Below, in pieces: positions 53,872 through 62,622 of a stretch of DNA of 64,000 bases; the first letter of the stretch is position 1, and each line of letters starts with the position of its first letter. The DNA lies in assembly GCF_050433395.1 (NCBI RefSeq), contig NZ_JBNPXH010000009.1:180898-244897 (forward strand), given 5' to 3'. The DNA comes from Mobilitalea torta. Lineage in GTDB: Bacteria > Bacillota > Clostridia > Lachnospirales > Lachnospiraceae. The notes beneath the pieces were generated by a model that searched no databases, was not told the origin of the DNA, and was given only the letters and a program-made list of their open reading frames with translations. A program made the translations under genes and the position numbers.

Positions 53872-54565
53872 GCCTTCTCCTTCCGCCAAACAGGAGAATA
53901 AGGCGCAGCAGCTGTAAGATGGAAGCCGCGGCGGCAGCTACATAGGTCAGTGCGGCAGCATCCAGCACTTTCTTGGACTGCCCCAGTTCTTCCTGGTATA
54001 AGATCCCCGTCTCACCCAGCCGCGCGATAGCTCTGCGGGAGGCATTGAATTCCACCGGAAGGGTGATCAGTTGGAATAAAACCGCTGCTGAAAAAAGCAG
54101 AATCCCAAAATCAATCAAGGACTGAAACCCTCCAAGGAAAAGACCGATTAAAATCATAGGCCAGGAAATTACGGAACCAAAATTGGCAACCGGTACCAGC
54201 ACTCCCCGGATCTTCAGCGGAAGGTAAGAATTCTGATGCTGAATTGCGTGTCCGCATTCATGGGCCGCCACTCCGATGGCCGCCAGGGAATTGGAAGCAT
54301 AGACCGGTTCCGACAGGCGCAGCACCTTGGATCTGGGATCATAATGATCGCTGAGGCTGCCGGAAACCGGCTCAATACGAACATCATTGATTCCCGACGC
54401 GCGCAGGAGTCTCTCTGCCGCTTGGGCTCCCGTAATACCGGACATGCTTCTTACTCTGGAATACTTGTTAAAAGTGGACTTTACCCTGGCTGATGCCAGC
54501 AGGGATATTACAACACCGATTAAAACCAATATATAGGTTGGATCAAAATAAGAATAATAAGGCAT
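53864..54565 (-). CDS. YugP-type neutral zinc metallopeptidase
   Basis: 233 residues. A membrane segment near the N-terminus (about 8-27), the zinc motif HECGH at 102-106 (AAHECGHAIQH), and two or three further membrane helices (about 115-170) follow. It matches the YugP family, membrane-bound proteases of unknown substrate. It overlaps the start of rsmB by eight bases and follows fmt. The C-terminus ends in a Gly/Arg-rich run. Confidence 0.9.
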   Translation of the reverse strand: MPYYSYFDPTYILVLIGVVISLLASARVKSTFNKYSRVRSMSGITGAQAAERLLRASGINDVRIEPVSGSLSDHYDPRSKVLRLSEPVYASNSLAAIGVAAHECGHAIQHQNSYLPLKIRGVLVPVANFGSVISWPMILIGLFLGGFQSLIDFGILLFSAAVLFQLITLPVEFNASRRAIARLGETGILYQEELGQSKKVLDAAALTYVAAAAASILQLLRLILLFGGRRRRD

Positions 54566-54609
54566 GCTGCTCTCCTTTCTTTCCGTTTATGATATACCAT
54601 AGATTATCT

Positions 54610-55557
54610 CTATTCTTCCTTCTTTTTTCCCAATACAACACCCGGAAGCAGCTTCCTGCCCCGCAGAAAATCAGCCGCCGTCATCCGCTTCTTGCCATCC
54701 AGCTGCAGCTCCCGGATCACTAAGGCTCCATCCCCCGCGGCAACCACCAGCGCGTCCTCGCGCAGCTCCATCACCTCACCGGGCACAGCTCCTGTTACAT
54801 CTCTTTTCTCCGTCTCGGCCCGCCACAGCTTGAGGGTCTTTCCCTCCAGAAGGGTATAAGCACCCGGCCAGGGATTTAAGCCCCGGATCAACCGCTCCAG
54901 CCTGTCCGCGGACTGGGTAAAGTCCATCTCACCCATTTCCTTGGTCAGCATTTTCACATAGCTGGCCTTCTCATTATCCTGCGGAATGCGGGCAGCAGTC
55001 CCTGCCTCCAGCTGATCCAATGCCTCCAATAATAAGTCTGCTCCAAGCTGCGCCATTTTATGAAAAAGGCTTCCGCCCGTCTCGTCTTCTGCAATAGGGA
55101 GCTTTGACTGCAATATCATGTCCCCGGTATCTATCCCCGTATCCATATACATAATGGTAATTCCCGTCTCGTGTTCGCCGTCGATGATGGAATACTGGAT
55201 GGGCGCAGCTCCCCGGTACTTAGGCAGCAGGGAACCATGAACATTGATACAGCCATAAGGAGGAATATCTAACAAAGCCTTCGGCAGAATCTGTCCAAAT
55301 GCAGCTACTATGATAGTCTCCGGCGCCAGCTCCCTTACCTTCTCCATAAATTCCGGCTCCCTCACCTTGTTGGGCTGATACACCGGCACAGCATGGGTCA
55401 GGGCCAGTTCCTTCACCGGCGAAATGCTCACTTCCTGCTTTCTTCCCTTCTGCTTATCAGGCTGGGTTACCACTCCGATCAGCTGATGCCTGGAATGAAT
55501 CAATTTGTCCAGCGTTGCCGCCGCAAAATCCGGCGTTCCCATAAATAAAATCTTCAT
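54610..55557 (-). CDS. fmt: Fmt, methionyl-tRNA formyltransferase
   Basis: 315 residues. N-terminal formyl-THF domain with MKILFMGTPDFAA and the catalytic segment NVHGSLLPKYRGAAPIQ (about 110-126), then the C-terminal OB-like domain for tRNA. It formylates initiator Met-tRNA. It is directly after def, whose product removes the formyl group later. Confidence 0.96.
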   Translation of the reverse strand: MKILFMGTPDFAAATLDKLIHSRHQLIGVVTQPDKQKGRKQEVSISPVKELALTHAVPVYQPNKVREPEFMEKVRELAPETIIVAAFGQILPKALLDIPPYGCINVHGSLLPKYRGAAPIQYSIIDGEHETGITIMYMDTGIDTGDMILQSKLPIAEDETGGSLFHKMAQLGADLLLEALDQLEAGTAARIPQDNEKASYVKMLTKEMGEMDFTQSADRLERLIRGLNPWPGAYTLLEGKTLKLWRAETEKRDVTGAVPGEVMELREDALVVAAGDGALVIRELQLDGKKRMTAADFLRGRKLLPGVVLGKKKEE

Positions 55558-55578
55558 CCCTGTCCATCCTTTCCCGCT

Positions 55579-56064
55579 CTACTGTACTTCTTCCGCCACC
55601 GCCACATCGCGCAGCTCGCCGATGGTCTGGTTAATATACAGCTTGCCGTTTAAATGATCGATCTCGTGGCAGAAGGCTCTGGCCAGCAGCCCCGTACCTT
55701 CAATAGTATATTCCTCCATCTTCTCATTATACGCCCTTACCTTAACATAGTCCGGCCTGCTCACGGTTCCCACCTTGCCGGGCACGCTCAGGCAACCTTC
55801 ATCTCCCACCTGTTCGCCCTCCGTCGCAATAATCTCCGGATTAATCAAAATAATAGGTTCATTTCCCTCTTCCGAAACATCGATCACAATGAGCCTCTTC
55901 AAAATTCCAACCTGCGGCGCGGCAAGGCCGACCCCGCCCGCATCATACATAGTATCCAGCATATCTTCAATTAATATCAGAAGTTTTCTATCCGCTTCCT
56001 TAATTTCCTTTGCTTCCTTATAGAGCACCTTATCTCCAACCTGCCTGATATTTCTGATTGCCAT
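55579..56064 (-). CDS. def: Def, peptide deformylase
   Basis: 161 residues from ATG 56064 (MAIRNIRQVGD), with AAGGAAGG six bases upstream. The three family motifs are intact: GGVGLAAPQVG, EGCLSVPG and HEIDHLNG. It removes N-formyl groups from new proteins. As first gene of a long housekeeping run, it has a near-consensus promoter upstream. Confidence 0.96.
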   Translation of the reverse strand: MAIRNIRQVGDKVLYKEAKEIKEADRKLLILIEDMLDTMYDAGGVGLAAPQVGILKRLIVIDVSEEGNEPIILINPEIIATEGEQVGDEGCLSVPGKVGTVSRPDYVKVRAYNEKMEEYTIEGTGLLARAFCHEIDHLNGKLYINQTIGELRDVAVAEEVQ

Positions 56065-56181
56065 GAACATCCTTCCTTTCTCTTTCTGTGTCTAAGCCAC
56101 AGGCGGTACCATTACTTTTTCCTATCATTGAAACATATATATGGGGAAACAATTTTTCTCCTGGCACTAAATCAGTATATA

Positions 56182-56210
56182 ATAATACCACATCATAGCC
56201 ATCGTGTCAA
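56182..56210 (-). promoter_or_regulatory. Sigma-A promoter of def and downstream genes
   Basis: Minus strand -35 TTGACA (56205-56210) and -10 TATTAT (56182-56187) with a 17-base spacer, a near-consensus promoter in the AT-rich 258-base gap between def and priA. The -35 touches the end of the priA terminator hairpin. The remaining part of the gap shows nothing else. Confidence 0.75.
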
Positions 56211-56230
56211 AAAAATGCTTCGCATTTTTA
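56209..56230 (-). terminator. Intrinsic terminator after priA
   Basis: AAAAATGC and GCATTTTT form an 8-bp stem with a three-base loop; with flanking A/T runs it can act as a terminator in the priA direction (minus strand, T-run after the hairpin). It lies about 95 bases past the priA stop and abuts the def -35. Confidence 0.6.
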
Positions 56231-56322
56231 TAGTTTTTCAAACATCCGTTCTTTTTCTGATTGCAATTTTTCTAAAATACACCATAATAGTCTTATATTT
56301 CTATGATTATTATGTAACCCTT

Positions 56323-58569
56323 CTAATAACTGCTCATAGGATCAAAATCAAATTGTAAACTACAGCCTGCAAAGTGCTCCGAGTAAGTATAATACCCTTC
56401 CAGATAATTTTTCACCCCCACCAACTGCTGATAGCTGCCAGCCTTGATATAAATTACCATTCTGTATATATCATTAGCCTTAGCCAAAGCAGCCGGAGCC
56501 GGCCCGATCAGCTGTGCGTCAGGCATCTCCTGCTCCAGATACAGCTTCAGCGCCTCTGCCAGATGTCCTGCCGCCCGCTGCGCCTTCTCCTCCTCCTTGG
56601 AGGAAACCAGAATTAAAAGCATATGGGAGACCGGAGGATACTGCATCAGCCTGCGGTACAGTATCTCCTGCTGGTAAAACGTCTCATAATCCCCCTCCGC
56701 TGCCGTAACAATGCTGTAATGCTCCGGATGATAGGTCTGGATTACCACCTCTCCCGGAAGCACATCCCTGCCGGCTCTGCCCGCTGCCTGGCACAGCAGC
56801 TGGAAGGTTCTTTCGCTGGCGCGGTAGTCTCCGGCATAGAGGGAGAGATCCGCCGCGATAATTCCCACCAGGGTTACCCGCGGAAAATCATGTCCCTTGA
56901 CAATCATTTGGGTCCCCACCAGAATATCCGCCTGATGCTTTGCAAAGGCGGACAGGATCGCTTCATGATCGCCCTTATTTCTTGTGGTATCCGTATCCAT
57001 CCGCAGCACCCTGGCTCCGGGAAATTCCTTTCTTACCAGCTCTTCCACCTTCTGCGTTCCTGTCCCAAAGGCGGCAATATATTTGGAACCGCAGTCCGGG
57101 CACAGCCGGGGCTGCGGCTGGGTATACCCGCAGTAATGACATACCAGGCTTCCGCCGTTGTGGGAGGTAAGAGACACATCACAATGGGGGCATTTCATCA
57201 CATAGCCGCAGCTCCGGCAGGAGACAAAGCCCGCATAGCCCCGGCGGTTCAAAAACAGCATAATCTGTTCCTTTTTATTCAGGCGGTCCAGCATCAGCTC
57301 TCTCAGCTTACTGCTGAAAATCGATTTATTCTTCTGCTTCAGTTCTTCCCTGAGATCCGCGATCCACACCGCAGGGGGCTGCGCCTCCTTCGCCCGCTTC
57401 GTCAGCCGGTAGAGCTTGAGTTCCCCGCTCTTCGCCCGCAGATAAGTCTCCGCCGAAGGGGTTGCCGAACCCAGAACCACCGAACTGTCCGTAAGTCCGG
57501 CCCGTTTCATGGCTACCTGGGCGGCATGGTATTTGGGAGTGGTCTCACTCTTATAGCTGGTCTCATGTTCTTCATCAATAATAATCAGTCCCAAGCCGGG
57601 AAACGGAGTAAACAGCGCGGAACGCGGGCCGATCATAATATCAATCTCCCCGTTTCTGGCCCTTACACTCTGATCATAGCGTTCCCCCTGGGACATCCTG
57701 GAATTCATAATAGAGATACGGTCACCAAAACGCCGATAGAATCTCTGCACCGTCTGGTAGGTCAGAGCAATCTCAGGAATCAGCAGGATCACCTGTTTTC
57801 CCCGGCTGACCACATGGGCAATCATCTCCATGTATACTTCCGTCTTCCCGCTTCCGGTAACCCCGTGAATGAGATAACCGCCCCGAAGCCCGCTGTCATA
57901 ATCCCTGCAAAAATCCTCGACAATAAATTGCTGTTCCTCATTTAAGCTGACCGGCGGCTGCACTCCTCCCTGTCCTGCCACGGGATTGCGGTAGATCTGC
58001 TCCGATACGGTCCGGGTCACTCCCTGCTTTTCCATCCCCTGAATGGTAGCCCTGGAAATGCTCAGCTCGTTCAGCGCCACCTCATAATCCAGCACCCGTT
58101 CCTGCAGCAGGGCTCCCAGCAGACGCAATCTGGCGGTATTATTCTTTCTCTGATATTCAAAATACAGCCGGTTGGCCTGCTCCGGGTCCAGCAGCAGCTC
58201 TATTCTTCTCTGCTCCTTTATTTTAACCGCCTTCCGAACCGGAATTACGGTCTTCAGAGCATCATTCATGGTTCCTCCGAAGTTCTCCTTAATCCAGTAA
58301 GCGAGATAGATCAGATGGCTTTCGATCACCGGCGCATCCGTAACCACCTGGCAGACAGGCTTAATCAGCTCTGCCCGCAGCTTCGGCTCCCCGGACAGTC
58401 CTACAATATATCCCCGAAGCTGACGGTTCCCCTTTCCGAAGGGCACCTCCACCAGGGCACCAATCACCGCCTGGGAAAGTATCCCGTCAGGAATTCCGTA
58501 CTGATAGGTTTTATCCAGATTTTCATGGGAAATATCAATGATGATATCAGCATAGCTTTGGTAAAACAT
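56323..58569 (-). CDS. priA: PriA, primosomal replication restart helicase
   Basis: 748 residues from ATG 58569 (MFYQSYADIIIDISH), with GGAGG five bases upstream. The N-terminal DNA-binding domain is followed by a helicase core with GVTGSGKTEVY, the DEEH box (LIIIDEEHETSYKS) and a zinc region with four pairs CRSCG, CPHCD, CHYCG and CPDCG. It restarts stalled forks. It is 22 bases after the murE stop. Confidence 0.96.
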   Translation of the reverse strand: MFYQSYADIIIDISHENLDKTYQYGIPDGILSQAVIGALVEVPFGKGNRQLRGYIVGLSGEPKLRAELIKPVCQVVTDAPVIESHLIYLAYWIKENFGGTMNDALKTVIPVRKAVKIKEQRRIELLLDPEQANRLYFEYQRKNNTARLRLLGALLQERVLDYEVALNELSISRATIQGMEKQGVTRTVSEQIYRNPVAGQGGVQPPVSLNEEQQFIVEDFCRDYDSGLRGGYLIHGVTGSGKTEVYMEMIAHVVSRGKQVILLIPEIALTYQTVQRFYRRFGDRISIMNSRMSQGERYDQSVRARNGEIDIMIGPRSALFTPFPGLGLIIIDEEHETSYKSETTPKYHAAQVAMKRAGLTDSSVVLGSATPSAETYLRAKSGELKLYRLTKRAKEAQPPAVWIADLREELKQKNKSIFSSKLRELMLDRLNKKEQIMLFLNRRGYAGFVSCRSCGYVMKCPHCDVSLTSHNGGSLVCHYCGYTQPQPRLCPDCGSKYIAAFGTGTQKVEELVRKEFPGARVLRMDTDTTRNKGDHEAILSAFAKHQADILVGTQMIVKGHDFPRVTLVGIIAADLSLYAGDYRASERTFQLLCQAAGRAGRDVLPGEVVIQTYHPEHYSIVTAAEGDYETFYQQEILYRRLMQYPPVSHMLLILVSSKEEEKAQRAAGHLAEALKLYLEQEMPDAQLIGPAPAALAKANDIYRMVIYIKAGSYQQLVGVKNYLEGYYTYSEHFAGCSLQFDFDPMSSY

Positions 58570-58591
58570 ATCCGCCTCCAAGATCCCTTTA

Positions 58592-60067
58592 TCACAATAG
58601 TTTCTGTTTCCTGCATTCCTCCGCCGCGTCACGGATCAGCTCCCGGTCATCCATAGGATGCTTCACACCTCTGATTTCCTGATAATCCTCATGTCCCTTA
58701 CCGGCAATCACAATAATATCCCTATCCTGGGCATGTTCAATCCCGTAGCGGATCGCTTCCTTCCGGTCCGTAATTTCCACATATCTGCCCGGAGCCTTCT
58801 TCACACCCTCAATAATATCCCGGATAATATCCTCCGGCTCCTCAAAGCGTGGATTATCCAAGGTCACAATCGTAAAGTCCGCCAATCTGGAGGACACCTC
58901 TCCCATCTCAAAACGCCGGCTTCTGGAGCGGTTTCCTCCGCAGCCGAAGATGCATACCAGCCTTCCGGGATGATATTCCTTCAGGGTGGTCAGCAGGCTT
59001 TCCAGGCTCATGGCATTGTGTGCATAGTCCAGCATCACGCTGAACCGCTCCGATACCGGCACCAATTCCACCCTTCCCCTGACATGGACATTTCCCAGCG
59101 CCCTGGTAATCTCCTCATTGCTCACGCCAAAATGCCTGCACAGGGAAATGGCGCACAGGGAGTTATACACATTAAACTTTCCGGGAATATTCATCCGTAC
59201 GTCAAGCTGGAGCTTCCCCTCGGTCCGGTATTCAATTCCGAGAAAGCCCGGTTCCTGAAGCAATCTCACTCCCACCGCCCGAATATCCGCCTGCTCCGCG
59301 AACCCAAAGGTCTCCACCTGGCAGGTATGCCCCTCTAAAATCTCCTGAACATGAGCATCATCCGCATTCATAAGCCCCAGCCTGCACTGGGAAAAGAGCT
59401 TGCTCTTGCTCCTTAAATAATCCTGAAAATCCGTATGCTCCGCACCGCCGATATGATCCTCGCCAAGATTGGTAAAGATACCATAATCATAGGTAAATCC
59501 GGCCACCCGGTTCATCTTCAGGCCTTGGGAGGACACCTCCATCACCACGCAGTCACAGCCCTCTTCCACCATCCGGGCAAAGGTCTCCTGAATCGTATAG
59601 GATTCCGGTGTCGTATTATTAGCCGGAATAGCGGTGTCGCCGATGACCGTTTCAATGGTTCCCATCAGCCCCACCTTCTTCCCGGTGTTCTCCAGAATGG
59701 ATTTAATCATATATGTAGTCGTAGTCTTTCCCTTTGTGCCCGTAATTCCGATGGTAGTAAGCTTCTCTGCCGGATGCCCGAAATAAGCTGCCGACATAAA
59801 AGCCAGAGCCAATCTCGTATCCTCTACCCGGATCACCGTGACATCCGGGGGCAGCTCCAGCTCCTGTTCTGCTACGATGGCAACAGCCCCCTGTTTTACC
59901 GCTTCATCCGCAAAAGCATGCCCGTCATATACCGCCCCCGCGATACAGACAAAGACGCATCCCTTTGCAATTCTTCTGGAATCATAAACCAATTCCGTTA
60001 CCGTCCGGTTATCATCTCCCTGAACACAGGTATATTCCAATTGCTCCATCAGCTGTTTTAAAATCAT
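58592..60067 (-). CDS. murE: MurE, UDP-MurNAc-tripeptide synthetase (meso-DAP type)
   Basis: 491 residues. ATP loop GITGTKGKTTTTYMIK (about 108-123), NTTPESYTIQ substrate segment, and the DNPR motif (TLDNPRFEEPEDII) that marks diaminopimelate-adding enzymes. It makes UDP-MurNAc-tripeptide. It is unlinked to the dcw cluster, lying next to priA. A promoter candidate lies upstream and is independent of the comEC fragment. Confidence 0.96.
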   Translation of the reverse strand: MILKQLMEQLEYTCVQGDDNRTVTELVYDSRRIAKGCVFVCIAGAVYDGHAFADEAVKQGAVAIVAEQELELPPDVTVIRVEDTRLALAFMSAAYFGHPAEKLTTIGITGTKGKTTTTYMIKSILENTGKKVGLMGTIETVIGDTAIPANNTTPESYTIQETFARMVEEGCDCVVMEVSSQGLKMNRVAGFTYDYGIFTNLGEDHIGGAEHTDFQDYLRSKSKLFSQCRLGLMNADDAHVQEILEGHTCQVETFGFAEQADIRAVGVRLLQEPGFLGIEYRTEGKLQLDVRMNIPGKFNVYNSLCAISLCRHFGVSNEEITRALGNVHVRGRVELVPVSERFSVMLDYAHNAMSLESLLTTLKEYHPGRLVCIFGCGGNRSRSRRFEMGEVSSRLADFTIVTLDNPRFEEPEDIIRDIIEGVKKAPGRYVEITDRKEAIRYGIEHAQDRDIIVIAGKGHEDYQEIRGVKHPMDDRELIRDAAEECRKQKLL

Positions 60068-60153
60068 ACTCCCGTCCTCCTTACCATGCAGGTCCTCGAT
60101 TTATTATTATATTGCATCATACTTTCGTTGCATAGGTCTTCACCACACCTATA

Positions 60154-60181
60154 ATTATAGGCGAATTATCCTGTTTGTAAA
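60154..60181 (-). promoter_or_regulatory. Candidate murE promoter
   Basis: Minus strand -35 TTTACA (60176-60181) and -10 TATAAT (60154-60159) with a 16-base spacer, about 87 bases before the murE start. It lies between the comEC remnant and murE, so murE-priA expression need not depend on comEC integrity. Confidence 0.65.
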
Positions 60182-60206
60182 GAAAAAAGATAAGAGGGCC
60201 GATCCC

Positions 60207-60446
60207 TTACTCCTCCAAAAAACCTTTGACTCGGATCCTTTTCCCATCCGTCCAGACAGAGACCGCCCCTGCCTCAGGGGTGCTTTTCACCCTGCATTCC
60301 GCCTCCTTCAACCGCTCCAGCAGCTCCTTATGAGGATGCCCGTACCGGTTTCTGCGTCCGCAGGAGATCAGGGCATATCCCGGTCGGATGATTTCCAGCA
60401 GTTCCTCCGGGGTAGAATTCCTGGAGCCATGATGAGCCACCTTCAT
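60207..60446 (-). pseudogene. comEC: C-terminal remnant of ComEC (interrupted DNA-uptake channel gene)
   Basis: 79 codons beginning MKVAHHGSRNSTPEELLE, the conserved metallo-beta-lactamase-like C-terminal end of ComEC (KVAHHGS), continuing to a natural stop. Complete ComEC proteins are about 700-800 residues with many membrane helices, so over 85 percent is missing from this window. The reading frame upstream becomes an unrelated run (TAA at 60486-60488) within 14 codons, where the AT-rich element begins. An internal start to make a small protein is unlikely. The rest of comEC may lie beyond the right edge. Confidence 0.88.
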
Positions 60447-60495
60447 TAGGGTTATGATTTTGATACAATTAAACGATGAACCCCCTTAAGGCAAA

Positions 60496-60542
60496 AAAAT
60501 GCACACCCTACGGTATAACGATACCGCACAGTGTGCATTTTT
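60496..60542 (-). terminator. Terminator after the HEPN-type gene
   Basis: AAAATGCACAC (60496-60506) pairs with GTGTGCATTTT (60531-60541), and inside it CGGTAT (60511-60516) pairs with ATACCG (60521-60526) around AACG, giving a long interrupted stem. A and T runs flank it, so it may work in both directions. It closes the HEPN-type gene at the left end of the element. Confidence 0.75.
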
Positions 60543-60574
60543 ACGAACATTCTGTAAATCAAATTTTTATGCTA

Positions 60575-62437
60575 TTATTCATTTTCTAGCTGTATCTCAT
60601 TCAATTTTCTAAATGTCTCAATAAGTAAAGGCAATATTTCTCTTTTATTCATTTTAGCATATCCCATAATAGCTTTTACCCTAGATTTAAATCCTACTTT
60701 TAACTTTATTAATTTAATTTCTTGCTCATTATATCTATCTATATAATTTAATACATACAACCAGAAGCTCTCTGACAATAAATAATCTCTAAGTTTATTT
60801 CTTTGTTCTATTACATCCGCAAACCTATATGCTTCCTCATAATAAGAATTGAAAATCCAAAATAATTCTTGATGTGGGTCTACATAACCTATATATCCTA
60901 TCTTATGTTTAATAACATTACCATTTAACGAATTTAATAGTCTTTCAAAGACATTCTTGCCCTTTCTATTCTCCTTAAAAGAAAATTCAAGCCAGCTTAA
61001 TGTTTTCTGAACATATTCTATTGCTTGATTTGTATCTGAATGATGTTTTAACAGATGTATAACATATTGCAAATCTAAGATAAGCTCATATGAAACTTTT
61101 TCAAGTTCGTCTACCTCGAAATAAGCTCTCCCATGAGCAATTTTATTTCTTATTATATTGTTAAAGTAAAATTTAAAATAAAGTGCTGCTTCTTCAATTC
61201 CCATTTTTGTGTCATTTTTTGATAATTTGCTTTTTAAATCGTCCTTATCAAATAAATCAAATTGCCCATCTAGTCTCTCTTGAATATGTGCATCAACGAA
61301 CATATCATTAAAAAGTCCCTCAATCTGGACGACAACTAAATTGGTAAATACAATATAATTTTTTGATTCAAATACTTGGATAATTGAATTTAAAATATGT
61401 TTTCGATTCTGAATACAGTACATACTTTCAACTTGTTCTTTTATAAACTCAATCACATGATACTCTTCTATAAATTTTTTAAGAGTATTAGAATATTCCT
61501 CTGTATTTTTTGTTTTCATTGAAATCCAAGTGTCACTATCTAACAATCTACTTGCCTTTTCTTTGCATATACGTAACAACTCATCCGTATTGTTCCAATA
61601 CTCTCCATTATAATTAATATTAAAAAATGCTTCAATATCATCATTAAACTTGCGCATTTTAATCATAAAAAATGGTTTAAATATAGATTTTGTAGCGTTC
61701 TTCCAAGCTTCTAGGCTTCTTTCATAGTCTGAAAAGTCACTTTTATATTCTTTTGTTACTCCATCATCCTTTGCCAACTCCAATGCTATTTTTTTTAATT
61801 CATAATTTAATTCATCACCAGTCTTCATAAAAATTGAATCGCTAAAATATCTCTCGATTTTTTCTTTTGCATAAGACAGCATTTCTCTATAAACATAATT
61901 TCTTTGTATATCATCATCTAAACTATTATACTCATCTTCAATTTTTTTTAAATCTTTTAGAAGACTCTTATTTCCAGCATTTCGCTCGTGTAACTTCTTT
62001 TGCTTTTTTATTAACTCACCACATAGTTGAGGATTTTCATTATCTATTCTTATTAAACTATTAATATATTCAATCTTCTCTTCTATTTCTCCTAAAACTA
62101 AAGTATACTTAGTTCTTATCTCATCAAATTTATTCCTAAGTTGATGATATTCGTCTACAGGATACGTTTTTAAATCCACTATTTTTTGACTTAATAGTAT
62201 ACATACTTCTTCATATGTAGCGGCTAAATATTGTTCTTTATCATATGATGCAGTTTTACATATTATTTTTTTTAAAATTTCATAATTAATATTTTCTATA
62301 TTTTCTAATAGTGTATTTATAATCAAGTCACCTATTATGTAAAAATCTTTTACCTGAAAAATCTTATCATAGTATACCCATACATTATTATCATTGAGAT
62401 AATTCATAATTTTAAAATATATTTCACGTTCTTCCAT
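60575..62437 (-). CDS. 620-residue protein with a HEPN-type R-x4-H motif, candidate defence protein
   Basis: I do not recognise the whole protein. It is soluble by sequence, rich in Lys, Glu, Asn and Ile. A predicted coiled coil lies at about 95-170. The C-terminal region has R430-N-K-I-A-H435 followed by GRAYFE, the R-x4-6-H signature of HEPN ribonucleases, preceded by QIEGLF at 371-376 as in several HEPN families that include abortive-infection and DUF4209-like proteins. Nuclease activity is inferred only. AAAGGGG lies eight bases before ATG 62437 and a good promoter is upstream. AT-rich composition unlike the flanks supports transfer with the recombinase. Confidence 0.75.
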   Translation of the reverse strand: MEEREIYFKIMNYLNDNNVWVYYDKIFQVKDFYIIGDLIINTLLENIENINYEILKKIICKTASYDKEQYLAATYEEVCILLSQKIVDLKTYPVDEYHQLRNKFDEIRTKYTLVLGEIEEKIEYINSLIRIDNENPQLCGELIKKQKKLHERNAGNKSLLKDLKKIEDEYNSLDDDIQRNYVYREMLSYAKEKIERYFSDSIFMKTGDELNYELKKIALELAKDDGVTKEYKSDFSDYERSLEAWKNATKSIFKPFFMIKMRKFNDDIEAFFNINYNGEYWNNTDELLRICKEKASRLLDSDTWISMKTKNTEEYSNTLKKFIEEYHVIEFIKEQVESMYCIQNRKHILNSIIQVFESKNYIVFTNLVVVQIEGLFNDMFVDAHIQERLDGQFDLFDKDDLKSKLSKNDTKMGIEEAALYFKFYFNNIIRNKIAHGRAYFEVDELEKVSYELILDLQYVIHLLKHHSDTNQAIEYVQKTLSWLEFSFKENRKGKNVFERLLNSLNGNVIKHKIGYIGYVDPHQELFWIFNSYYEEAYRFADVIEQRNKLRDYLLSESFWLYVLNYIDRYNEQEIKLIKLKVGFKSRVKAIMGYAKMNKREILPLLIETFRKLNEIQLENE

Positions 62438-62512
62438 TTTACTAACCCCTTTCTCATCATGTATTTATGATTTTCAATATCTTTTCTATTTCAAAGGCCT
62501 AAAGTCTTATTG

Positions 62513-62541
62513 ATTATATTACATCTGATAATATTTTACAA
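62513..62541 (-). promoter_or_regulatory. Promoter of the HEPN-type gene
   Basis: Minus strand -35 TTGTAA (62536-62541) and -10 TATAAT (62513-62518) with a 17-base spacer, 76 bases before the gene start. The gene therefore has its own promoter, separate from the recombinase. Confidence 0.65.
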
Positions 62542-62580
62542 TCTAAACACAAAAGCTTGATACCAGATGCAAAGCAAAGA

Positions 62581-62602
62581 CCGACTTGGCTTTCCAAGTC
62601 GG
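62581..62602 (-). terminator. Hairpin after the recombinase gene
   Basis: CCGACTTGG (62581-62589) pairs exactly with CCAAGTCGG (62594-62602) around CTTT, 20 bases after the recombinase stop. A modest T-rich stretch follows (TCTTTGCTTTGC), so termination is plausible but not certain. It separates the recombinase from the HEPN-type gene promoter. Confidence 0.55.
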
Positions 62603-62622
62603 CTATGGTATTTTACTATACT

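Noticed and set aside
56623..57945. 440-codon plus-strand open frame opposite priA
   Set aside because: Entirely antisense to a clear PriA with all motifs; Pro/Arg/His-rich shadow composition.
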